Part shown: one piece after another, positions 1 to 7,130 of the stretch
Layout of the letters: every line of letters begins with the position of its first letter
How positions within the stretch are numbered: the stretch's first letter is position 1
Source: Chloroflexi bacterium OHK40
Lineage (GTDB): Bacteria > Chloroflexota > Chloroflexia > Chloroflexales > Chloroflexaceae
Reading direction: 5' to 3'
NCBI GenBank assembly: GCA_004367505.1
Contig: SFCB01000003.1
Span: 1 to 33,769, forward strand
DNA length: 33,769 nucleotides
Position numbers and translations under genes: made by a program
The notes under the pieces: generated by a model
What the model was told of the DNA's origin: nothing
Databases searched by the model: none
The model's input: only the letters and a program-made list of their open reading frames with translations

Positions 1-387
1 CGCCTTGGCGCTGGCGTAGCCAAACGTGAGAAAGACGCTCGCCGGCTTGACGCCAAGCGCGAGCGCAGACAGCCCGGCAAATTCGTCGAGCGCCACTACT
101 GACAGCGTTGCGGTTGTGGTGGTCGGTGCCACCGTCGCCGTGGGCGCGCTGACACCCGGCGCACCACACCCCGCCAGCACCAACGTCCCAACCCCGATCA
201 GAAAGCGCCGGCGGCTGATCAGCCGCTCCGCCAGTTCGACGCGCTCGATGGCGCTGAGATGGCGATGCCCGTTGGCGTGCAGCCAGGCGGCCAGTTCGCG
301 CAGATCGTCGGTGGCGGGCGCGCAGCGGGCGAGGGCATCGAGCGTGTGAGCGTTGGTTTTGGTTTGTGTGGTAGTCAGCATTGCCAT
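1..387 (-). CDS. Periplasmic binding lipoprotein (siderophore/cobalamin type), N-terminal part only
   Basis: The reading frame runs off the left edge, so only the first 129 residues are visible. It should be the extracytoplasmic substrate-binding subunit of an iron-siderophore (or B12) ABC transporter. A Tat-like motif SRRRFLIG (about residues 58-65) leads into a hydrophobic stretch and a lipobox LAGC with Cys74. A Thr/Ala/Pro-rich linker follows, and then a segment (LALGVKP) typical of the first lobe of FecB/BtuF-type proteins. The roughly 57 residues before the twin arginines are unusually long for a signal peptide, and I see no internal ATG or GTG that would shorten them. ATG 387 or ATG 381 may be used; AAGGA is spaced better for 381. 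It follows the O-methyltransferase gene by 57 bases and probably shares its transcript. The truncated protein at 21159-21572 has a similar N-terminus. Confidence 0.8.
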   Translation of the reverse strand, partial: MAMLTTTQTKTNAHTLDALARCAPATDDLRELAAWLHANGHRHLSAIERVELAERLISRRRFLIGVGTLVLAGCGAPGVSAPTATVAPTTTTATLSVVALDEFAGLSALALGVKPASVFLTFGYASAKA

Positions 388-444
388 CCTTACTCTTTCT
401 AGTTCGTGTACATGAGCTGCGCCCTGATACCTGACCCTTGCGCC

Positions 445-1422
445 TCAGCGCTTCCGTGCCAGCGTCAGCCCGTCGCCGAGCGGCAGCAGGCTCAGGTCGA
501 TCCGTTCGTCGGCGTGGAGCCTGGCGTTCAGGGCGCGCAGCGCCTGCGTGTCGGCGTCCTGCGCCGCATCGTCGGCCACTGCGCCGCCCCAGAGCACGTT
601 GTCGATCGCGATCAGCCCGCCGGGGCGCACGAGCTGGAGGCATTGCTCGTAGTAGCCGGCGTAGCCCTCCTTGTCGGCGTCGATGAAGGCAAGGTCGAAG
701 CTCCCGGCCTGTCCTTCGGCCAGCAGCGCCGCCAGCGTCCCGGCGGCGGGGGCCAGGCGCAGGTCGATCCTTGCCGCCACGCCCGCCGCCTGCCAGTAGC
801 GTTGCCCGATGCTGGTGTAGGCTTCGCTCACGTCGCAGGCGATCAACTTCCCGTCCTCTGGCAGCGCCAGCGCCATCCACAGGGCCGAGTAGCCGGTGAA
901 CGTGCCGATCTCCAGCACGCGCCGGGCGCCGAGCAGCTTCAGCAAGAGTGCCAGGAACTGCCCCTGCTCCGGCCCGATCTGCATGCCGCCCTCCTCCATC
1001 TGCGCGGTCTCCTCGCGCAAGCGGCGCAGCAGCTCCGGCTCGCGCACCGATGTGGCGAGCAGGTAGCGGTAGAGCGCCGCGCTCAGCCCCAGGTTGCGCC
1101 CGCCGTCGTCGTCCTCCTCGGTCGGTTCAGGAAGGCCAAGGTTGGCCCGCGCCCGCCCGATCAGCGCGATCAGCGCCGGGCGGAACTGGTTCGGCTTGTC
1201 GAGCGGCGCATCGAACGGCACCCGCAGTGGCTCTTCGCGGTCGTCGGCCCGCAGCACAAGCTCGATGCCGTCCCGGTCGGCATGCCGCAGTTCGGCCTCC
1301 CGCGCCCAACGCTGGCCGGCCAGGCCATGGGCCAGGTCGAGCATCTCCCGGCGGTGGTCCTCGTTGATGTGCGCTACCACGCCGCTGACAAACTTCTCGG
1401 GAAGCGTGCGATCGTCGCTCAT
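445..1422 (-). CDS. DUF2470 domain fused to class I O-methyltransferase
   Basis: A 325-residue protein. Residues about 5-85 resemble DUF2470 (HINEDH motif, then D..G.EL), a domain known from HugZ-type haem-degrading proteins. Residues about 115-325 are a caffeoyl-CoA/catechol-type SAM-dependent O-methyltransferase: VLEIGTFTGYSALWMA is the SAM motif, FIDADKEGY and AIDNVLW carry the acidic and Asn residues that bind the divalent metal in this family, and the end fits the family fold. The start ATG overlaps the stop of the upstream binding-protein gene (ATGA), so the two are probably translationally coupled. Position in an iron-uptake operon suggests action on a catecholate siderophore or an iron-linked cofactor, but the substrate cannot be read from the sequence. 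The fusion itself is the odd feature. Confidence 0.85.
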   Translation of the reverse strand: MSDDRTLPEKFVSGVVAHINEDHRREMLDLAHGLAGQRWAREAELRHADRDGIELVLRADDREEPLRVPFDAPLDKPNQFRPALIALIGRARANLGLPEPTEEDDDGGRNLGLSAALYRYLLATSVREPELLRRLREETAQMEEGGMQIGPEQGQFLALLLKLLGARRVLEIGTFTGYSALWMALALPEDGKLIACDVSEAYTSIGQRYWQAAGVAARIDLRLAPAAGTLAALLAEGQAGSFDLAFIDADKEGYAGYYEQCLQLVRPGGLIAIDNVLWGGAVADDAAQDADTQALRALNARLHADERIDLSLLPLGDGLTLARKR

Positions 1423-3404
1423 TGCCGTTTCAGCGCCTCCTCGATGTCGCCCAGTACCTGCAGCGCCGCCAGCGGCCCGCCGATGCTCGTCCAGACCGCG
1501 CCGTCCACCTCGACGACTCGCGCCTGTTGCACGACGTCGAGTTGCTGGAACAGCGGGTTTGCGCGGGCCGTCTCCAGCGCGGTCGCGCCCTCTGGGTTGA
1601 GTGTGCCAAGGAACAGCCAGTCGCTGTCGAGCAGCTCAAGTTGCTCCAGGCTGAGCGGGTCGGTGTGCGCGCCGTGAGAGCCGGCCAGTTCTACGATCTC
1701 CTCCGGGCGGGTGAAACCGATATCGGCGAGTACGCGGCTCGAGAAGGTGGTCGGCATCATCACCACCGGGCCCTGCGGCATCCAGCGCGCTACGTTCGCC
1801 TCGGCGCCATCGGCGGGCAAGAGCGCCTTCACTGCGGTGACCCGTTCGTCATACTCGGCGAGAAACGCCTCGGCTTCTGCCGCGCGGTTCAGCGCGCCCG
1901 CGATACTGGTGAAGGCGGTTTTCCAGTCGTCGCTCGGCTTGTAGGTTGCCACCACCGGCGCGATCGCGCTCAGCTCCGGCAGCAGCCCTTCGATCTGTGG
2001 GATTAGCGACCCGGCCAGGATCAGGTCGGGCTCCAGCGCGACGATCGCCTCCAGCGAGGGCTCGGCAAGTGTGCCGACCGACACAACGTCGCTGGCTTTG
2101 TCGCCCAGGTAGAGCGGCAGGCCGGCCTGGCCGCGCCCGTTGACCGCGCCTACTGGGGTGAGGCCCAGCGCCAGCGCGCTGTCGAGATCCAGCTCGCTCA
2201 GTGCCACCACGCGCTGCGGGTTCGCCGGCACCGTCACCGTCGCGCCGCGGGCGTCGGTGATCGTGCGTGTCGCGTCCCCCGCTGACTGCGCCGCGGTGCT
2301 GGCGGAACCGCCGGTCGTCGGGTCGCCGTCCACTGCGGCCGCCAGCTGCGGTACCAGTTCCGCGAACACGATCGGCAGGCTCAGCACGCTGCTGTAAACC
2401 AGGGCCGGGCCGGCGAGCTCGCCCGCGCCGCTGGTATCCAGCCAGATCACCCGCCCTTCCCGCACCGCCCTGAGCTGCTGGTAGATCGGGTTGGCCTCGA
2501 TCTGCGGGCGCTGCTCCGGGGTGGCCGTCCAGAGCAGCACATCGGTGTCCAGCAGGTCGAGCCGCTCGCCGCTGATCGTGCCGTAGAAGGCGTCGCCGGC
2601 GATCGCCTCCAGCTCACCGGGCAACACGAAGCCGAGCGATGTCAGGACCCGCTGGCGCTCGTGCTGGGGGCCAGAGAAGAAGAACTGCCCATCGCTGGCC
2701 GGGGCGGCGATGGCGGCGGTGGCTCCCTGAAATTCCGGGTGCTGCTGGCGCAACTCGGCGAAGCGGTCCTCGGTGGCTGCGACAAGCGCCTCGGCCTCGG
2801 CGGCGCGCCCGAGCGCCTGGCCGATCACGCGGGTCTGCTCCTGCCAGGGCACGCCGAAGTCGACATACGCATCAGACTGGGCCAGGGTAGGGGCGATCTG
2901 GCTCAGCGTTGCGTACTCATCCTCGGTGATGCCCGCCGAGACAGCGATGATCAGGTCGGGCTGGAGCGCGGCGATCGCCTCGATATTCAGCTCGCCGAAG
3001 GGCATGTTGAGGATCGCGGGCGCCTCACCGGTTACCCGGTCGGCCGCCCATGGCCAGACGGCCTGCGTGTCGTCGCCGAAGAAGTAGCGCACCGCCACCG
3101 GCTGCACGCCGAGGGCCAGGATGGGGTCCTGGTCGGTGTAGCCGAGCGCAATCACCCGCTGCGGCGCACTCGGGATCGTGGTGTTGCCATATTTGTGTTC
3201 GATTGTCAGAGGAAAGGTGGTGGACGCTGCGGTCGGCGCGGGAGTCGGGGCAACGGGAGCACTGGTGGGAGCAACGCTAGGAGCATCTGTCGGTGCCAGA
3301 GTGGTCAGCGCGGGAGCGGCGGTCGGTGCGGGAGCGGCGGGTGTTCCGCCGCAGGCGGCGAGCAGAGCGAGCAGGGCGAACAACAGCATGGTTCGGGGGA
3401 GCAT
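1419..3404 (-). CDS. Lipoprotein with two tandem FecB/BtuF-type binding domains
   Basis: A 661-residue secreted lipoprotein: hydrophobic signal, lipobox LAAC with Cys18, and an Ala/Pro/Thr linker to about residue 60. Two complete type III periplasmic-binding domains follow (about 62-355 and 380-660). Each begins with the family pattern (PQRVIALGYTDQDPILALGV and PQRVVALSELDLDSALALGL) and carries the later IEAIAALQPDLII / LEAIVALEPDLIL element. Single-domain relatives are about 300-350 residues, so this is a head-to-tail fusion. ATG 3404 has an ideal AAGGAGG seven bases upstream (3412-3418). It is the first large gene of the left minus-strand operon and should capture ferric siderophore or a related ligand outside the membrane. 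Possible partner permeases are at 18043-21060. Confidence 0.9.
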   Translation of the reverse strand: MLPRTMLLFALLALLAACGGTPAAPAPTAAPALTTLAPTDAPSVAPTSAPVAPTPAPTAASTTFPLTIEHKYGNTTIPSAPQRVIALGYTDQDPILALGVQPVAVRYFFGDDTQAVWPWAADRVTGEAPAILNMPFGELNIEAIAALQPDLIIAVSAGITEDEYATLSQIAPTLAQSDAYVDFGVPWQEQTRVIGQALGRAAEAEALVAATEDRFAELRQQHPEFQGATAAIAAPASDGQFFFSGPQHERQRVLTSLGFVLPGELEAIAGDAFYGTISGERLDLLDTDVLLWTATPEQRPQIEANPIYQQLRAVREGRVIWLDTSGAGELAGPALVYSSVLSLPIVFAELVPQLAAAVDGDPTTGGSASTAAQSAGDATRTITDARGATVTVPANPQRVVALSELDLDSALALGLTPVGAVNGRGQAGLPLYLGDKASDVVSVGTLAEPSLEAIVALEPDLILAGSLIPQIEGLLPELSAIAPVVATYKPSDDWKTAFTSIAGALNRAAEAEAFLAEYDERVTAVKALLPADGAEANVARWMPQGPVVMMPTTFSSRVLADIGFTRPEEIVELAGSHGAHTDPLSLEQLELLDSDWLFLGTLNPEGATALETARANPLFQQLDVVQQARVVEVDGAVWTSIGGPLAALQVLGDIEEALKRQ

Positions 3405-3450
3405 TCCAGAGCCTCCTTGAACGTCTCCTGTGCCGGTGCGGCGACAGGGC

Positions 3451-3690
3451 TTACAGCTCCGTGACGGTGTCCAGGCTCGATCGGACTTGTGGCGGAGCGC
3501 GCGGGAGCCGAAGGTTCGGCGCCAGCAGGAGCGTGCGCATCAGCCATGCTGCCGACGGCGAGAGCCTGCCTGTGGCCAGACACCGGCGCAGTTGATCGCG
3601 ATCCTCAGCGTCGAATCTGTCAGAACCTCTTGCAAGGCATATCAACCCGGCACGTGCGACATCGTCGGACGCGATGGGAAGCGCTGACAC
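3451..3690 (-). CDS. Doubtful small ORF in the leader of the iron operon (79 aa)
   Basis: A GTG-initiated frame of 79 residues lies wholly within the 5' leader between the promoter at 3734-3760 and the binding-protein gene at 3404. No known domain is recognised and there is no signal peptide. The ribosome binding site is poor (GAGC about six bases upstream). It may be a small leader protein, a remnant of a pre-signal extension like that of the binding protein at 1-387, or not coding at all. Confidence 0.25.
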   Translation of the reverse strand: MSALPIASDDVARAGLICLARGSDRFDAEDRDQLRRCLATGRLSPSAAWLMRTLLLAPNLRLPRAPPQVRSSLDTVTEL

Positions 3691-3728
3691 AGCGCAGCTC
3701 GAAGAATCTGTATAGGCTAACGATCGGG

Positions 3729-3744
3729 GTTAGATTATACTAAC
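3729..3744. promoter_or_regulatory. Putative operator GTTAG-N6-CTAAC over the -10 box
   Basis: A perfect 5+6+5 palindrome whose central six bases are exactly the minus-strand -10 hexamer TATAAT. A repressor bound here would block the left iron operon. A further CTAAC lies at 3717-3721, pairing with GTTAG 3729-3733 across seven bases. The same 5+6+5 arrangement recurs at 23002-23017 by the right iron operon. The half-site resembles DtxR/IdeR-family iron boxes in composition but not in exact spacing, so the regulator is unknown. Confidence 0.6.
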
Positions 3745-3760
3745 ACTCATGGTTTGTCAA
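3734..3760 (-). promoter_or_regulatory. Promoter of the left iron operon (TTGACA/TATAAT)
   Basis: On the minus strand, TTGACA (3760-3755) and TATAAT (3739-3734) both match the sigma-70 consensus perfectly. The spacer is 15 bases, two shorter than optimal. Transcription would start near 3727 and leave a leader of about 320 bases before ATG 3404. Confidence 0.7.
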
Positions 3761-3778
3761 GTTAATGATGAGCTAACT
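3760..3778. promoter_or_regulatory. Third, imperfect AGTTA/TAACT repeat next to the -35 box
   Basis: AGTTA-N9-TAACT abuts the -35 hexamer of the left iron operon. It uses the same half-sites as the palindromes at 3729-3744 and 23001-23018 but is one base longer between the halves. It may be a secondary site for the same regulator. Confidence 0.35.
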
Positions 3779-4008
3779 GTGTATACCCTATGTGCCCTTC
3801 CCCGCCGGGATGCAAAAAAATTTGCAGCATCGACGGACAAATTTGGGCCTGTCCGGGCTACGCTCTCTGCGCCGGATGGTAGCGCTGTGGGAGAACACCA
3901 CTGCTTGCCGGTATTCCTGCCCCACCGAGCTGCCCTCGACCGCATCAGTACGCGGAAGCTGAGCTGGTGTCGATCCTGCCGGCCTGCATCTGGAACGGAG
4001 AGGTGGTC

Positions 4009-5520
4009 ATGTTCAAGAAGATCAAAGCGTCCCTCTCGAACGGGTGGTGGAATGAGCGCCCGGAACAGCAGGCCACAGATCTCGTGCGGCACGCTGCCCA
4101 CCTGCACCGTCGGGCTGACGAGATGATGCAGCAGGGAAAGTATGCCGACGCGCTGCAACAGTACCAGGAGGCGCTTATCATCGCGCGCGAACTGGCCCGA
4201 ACGCATCCCGACGATCATCTTCACAGCCAGGCGATGGCGAGCATGCTCTATAGCATGGCCAGTGCGCTGACCGCATGTAATCAGCCGGCGGCAGCGGTCA
4301 CTGCGCTCGAGGAGAGCGAACAGCAGTACCGCGCGCTCGACGCTGCGGGTGTGCTGCAAGCGGCGCCGCTGGTCGCCGATGTGCAGGCACGCAGAGGTTT
4401 CGCCCAGCATGTCCGGGGCTATGGTGCCTCGGCTGTGCTCGACCTGGATGCCGCCGTTGTCGCATATCGTTCGCTCTATAGCGGGCGCGACAACGATCCA
4501 CTCGCGCTTGACCTGGCGCGGGTGCTGGCAATGAACGCCGCCGTGCTACGCGCACACGGCGATCCCGACCTGGCGGTCGCCGCTGCTGATGCTGCGCTGC
4601 GGCTCTATCTCTCGCGAGCCGCGGCAGTCAATCGTACTCCCGCCGTAGCGCTCCACGCGACGTATACCCTGATGGCGGCAAACGTGGCTTCGGAGATTCA
4701 CGCAGCCCACCGGCGCATGGATCTGGCGTTTGCAGCCGACGAGATTGCCGTACACACGGCCCGTTCGCTCCTGCCCCGCAACACTGGCCGGGATCGCAGC
4801 GCACTCGCGCTGGCGCTGACTCGCAAAGGGCTGCACCTGCGGGCCAGCAATCGCCCTGCGGAGGCCGGGCCACTCCTCAACGAGGGCCACAGGCTCGACT
4901 CTGCCGCCGCGCAGCAGGCTATCGCACACTGGGAGGAAGTGCAGGCCGGCGTCGCGCCCATCCAGATAACGGTAGCGACAGCGCTCGCCGCTGCGGCCAA
5001 GGACTTGGGAACCGAGCGTGTCCCTGCCAGTCTGGCATCCAGCCTGATCCGTCCGACACGTGAGGTTGTGCTCTTTTCACCCTTCGATCGGTGCAGCCCG
5101 CAACAGGCGCACACCTATGCCCGACAACTGGCCGAGATCAGCGTCGCGTTGCTGCCGGCAAAGCGCGAGGAAGGGCTGCGGCTCGGGCTGGAAGCGCATT
5201 ACCTGTTTGCGATCGCCTCGCGTGAGCAGTCCTCGGCGATGCGCTATCAGCTGAACGTGTATGGGCCGCCATGGGTGCGTACGCTGCTGGCTTGTTCCAA
5301 AACATATGAAGCGGAGGGGCAGCTCTCCATGGCCCTCGACCTGGCCGCGTGGGGCAGCGGGGTTGTGCAGAACATGCTTCCGGCGCGCGTTCTGGACACC
5401 CAGCTGCAGCCACTGATCCGCGACTGTCTGGAACAGCACGGGCGGTTGTGCATGGCCACCGGTGATACTCGCGCGGCCGAGGAGATGTTGCGCCAGGCGC
5501 AGACGTTGTCAGGCAACTGA
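4009..5520 (+). CDS. TPR-repeat protein, cytoplasmic, function unknown
   Basis: A 503-residue protein with no signal peptide or membrane segment. Helical pairs of TPR type are visible from about residue 27 (AAHLHRRADEMMQQGKYADALQQYQEAL) and recur to the C-terminus (ARVLAMNAAVLRAHGDPDLAVAAADAAL, then GQLSMALDLAAWG and GDTRAAEEMLRQAQ). There is no catalytic domain, so it is probably a scaffold or partner-binding protein. ATG 4009 is chosen because GGAGAGG lies upstream at good distance; an in-frame extension to 3967 lacks such a site. It is the first gene of the plus-strand block, with the next gene 43 bases downstream. A link to the TIR/CHAT genes further right is inferred only from strand and content. 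Confidence 0.8.
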   Translation: MFKKIKASLSNGWWNERPEQQATDLVRHAAHLHRRADEMMQQGKYADALQQYQEALIIARELARTHPDDHLHSQAMASMLYSMASALTACNQPAAAVTALEESEQQYRALDAAGVLQAAPLVADVQARRGFAQHVRGYGASAVLDLDAAVVAYRSLYSGRDNDPLALDLARVLAMNAAVLRAHGDPDLAVAAADAALRLYLSRAAAVNRTPAVALHATYTLMAANVASEIHAAHRRMDLAFAADEIAVHTARSLLPRNTGRDRSALALALTRKGLHLRASNRPAEAGPLLNEGHRLDSAAAQQAIAHWEEVQAGVAPIQITVATALAAAAKDLGTERVPASLASSLIRPTREVVLFSPFDRCSPQQAHTYARQLAEISVALLPAKREEGLRLGLEAHYLFAIASREQSSAMRYQLNVYGPPWVRTLLACSKTYEAEGQLSMALDLAAWGSGVVQNMLPARVLDTQLQPLIRDCLEQHGRLCMATGDTRAAEEMLRQAQTLSGN

Positions 5521-5563
5521 TGTGCTTTGAGCGTGATACGCGATGTGTGGAAGGAGCCGAACG

Positions 5564-7033
5564 ATGCTGCCATGGCTCTCTGCGCCGAACACGGCGCTGG
5601 TGGTCTTGCTGATGCTGTCCGCCGGTGCCGTTGCTGCGCCGCTCGCGCCGGTAGGTGGCGAAGATGCCACTGCTGCCCTGAGCGACGCTGGAGGCTCGGT
5701 AATCGCCTACGTCAGTTCCAGTACCGATAACCAGGCGATCCGTCTGGTCAATCCCGATGGCACGGGCGATCGTGCATTCTGGCGTGTGCCTACGGCAAGC
5801 GAGCCCGGCGATGGGATCGGCACCTTGAGCTGGCATCCCGATGGCGCCGAACTGCTCTTCGATAGCGGACACGACTGGCAGCGCTCGATGGCGATCCGCG
5901 ATCTCTATGCCGTTACGCCGGATGGGTCGCGCTTCCGCCGGGTGAGCAGCCCACCAGGGCCAAACGAGTACGGCCCCTACCCAACCGGCACCGTGACGTT
6001 TATCGTTGATGCGATCGAGCAGGGCGATGTGCAGATCTACATCGACGGCGCGGCGGAGCCAGTCAAGTATTCCGCCGGGCTCTACGATGTCTACCGGATC
6101 ACCCAGACCGTGGCCGACCTGGGCGATGGCGTTCGCCAGTATATTCGCCTGTGGGACCCAGAAACCTACAGCTATCCCTGCCATTTCAGCGCAAACGGCT
6201 GGGTCGATGTCGTACCAGGGCAGGTCAACGATCTCGGCACGCTGTATTTTGGGGCTGTGAGCTCCGATTTTGCTTGCCCACGAATGTTCAGCGCCACCTG
6301 GTTCCACGATGGGAGTCGCCTGCTGTACCTCTTCCGTGAAGCGACTCCAGACGCCAGTCCCGAGAACAACCTCTGGCAGATCGCCACCCGAGCGCCCGTG
6401 AACACGATCGGCTCACGGGTGCTTGATATGAATGCCTACACAGCGCCGGGGAAACTCTACCGGGCCGTGATGGGGCCAACCGCCGCGCAGGCTGATCAGA
6501 TGCTCTTCTTGCAGAACCAGGCGCTCTCCGACGTCGTGTTTTACGGCACCACCGCGAATGCGGCCAGCAGCCGATCGATCAATCTGGGCCGGTGTCCGCA
6601 AGTCACTTGCGATCTGCTTGATGTCGCCTGGCTGCCGGATGGTTCGGGATTCGTCCTTGCCCGGTACGAGCACGAGGCCCTATCAACTCCGGTTGGCGCC
6701 CTGTATCGGTACACCTTTGCCGACCAGCGCTTGACCGCGATCGTGCGCCTGCCCGGCGAGGCGATCGGCAAACTGGCCGTCGCTCCCGACGGCGAGGCCA
6801 TTGTCTTCGAGCGCGGGCCATTCGTGGCTGGTACGACCGACCAGGTCTACTGGGGACCGGCAGTGCAGTGTCCCTGCGAGCTGTGGCGGGTCCAGAGCGA
6901 TGGGAGCGGGCTGCGCCAGCTCGTCGCCGATGGGCGCGCGCCAGCCTGGGGCAGACTGGCACCCGGTGCTGGACCTGAGCCAGACCCGAACCTAACGCCA
7001 CGGGCCTGGCTGCCGTTCGTGGGTGCGAAGTAG
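5564..7033 (+). CDS. Secreted TolB-like beta-propeller protein
   Basis: A 489-residue protein with a signal peptide (hydrophobic run about residues 11-23, then AVAAP). The mature part has repeated TolB/WD40-like (PD40) blades, for example IRLVNPDGTGDRAF, LSWHPDGAELLFDSG, LYAVTPDGSRFRRVS, VAWLPDGSGFVLARYE and VAPDGEAIVFE. Residues about 130-230 form a non-propeller insertion containing VQIYIDGAAEPVKYSAGLYDV. The C-terminus reads PRAWLPFVGAK, like the YLPLV-type tail I associate with many secreted Chloroflexota proteins. ATG 5564 has AAGGAG (5551-5556) seven bases upstream, so the in-frame ATG at 5543 is not the start. It probably binds protein or polymer ligands outside the membrane; no enzyme motif is seen. 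Confidence 0.8.
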   Translation: MLPWLSAPNTALVVLLMLSAGAVAAPLAPVGGEDATAALSDAGGSVIAYVSSSTDNQAIRLVNPDGTGDRAFWRVPTASEPGDGIGTLSWHPDGAELLFDSGHDWQRSMAIRDLYAVTPDGSRFRRVSSPPGPNEYGPYPTGTVTFIVDAIEQGDVQIYIDGAAEPVKYSAGLYDVYRITQTVADLGDGVRQYIRLWDPETYSYPCHFSANGWVDVVPGQVNDLGTLYFGAVSSDFACPRMFSATWFHDGSRLLYLFREATPDASPENNLWQIATRAPVNTIGSRVLDMNAYTAPGKLYRAVMGPTAAQADQMLFLQNQALSDVVFYGTTANAASSRSINLGRCPQVTCDLLDVAWLPDGSGFVLARYEHEALSTPVGALYRYTFADQRLTAIVRLPGEAIGKLAVAPDGEAIVFERGPFVAGTTDQVYWGPAVQCPCELWRVQSDGSGLRQLVADGRAPAWGRLAPGAGPEPDPNLTPRAWLPFVGAK

Positions 7034-7130
7034 CGTTGCCACAACGACAGCCTGGTTTCGCTCAGGCTGGTCCCGATCGTGACGGCACACACACGTGGTT
7101 CTGGTCGAAGGAACAAGGAAGGGCATCGCC

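Larger units (their letters stand above)
3405..4008. other. 600-base intergenic control region between divergent genes
   Basis: This stretch separates the left iron operon (minus) from the TPR gene (plus). It holds a small doubtful minus ORF (3451-3690), a near-consensus minus promoter (3734-3760), GTTAG/CTAAC repeats (3717-3778) and two further perfect inverted repeats: TGCAAA-N4-TTTGCA (3811-3826) and CGGACA-N10-TGTCCG (3834-3855). AT content is much higher around 3700-3850 than in the surrounding genes. I see no convincing plus-strand promoter, although TATACC at 3782-3787 could be a weak -10 element. Confidence 0.6.

Noticed and set aside
406-1677. Long plus-strand frame opposite the methyltransferase and binding-protein genes
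   Set aside because: Shadow of the minus-strand genes; Arg/Gln/Ala-rich with no domain.
5138-6307. Long minus-strand frame opposite the TPR and propeller genes
   Set aside because: Spans two well-supported plus-strand genes and their gap; no recognisable domain.
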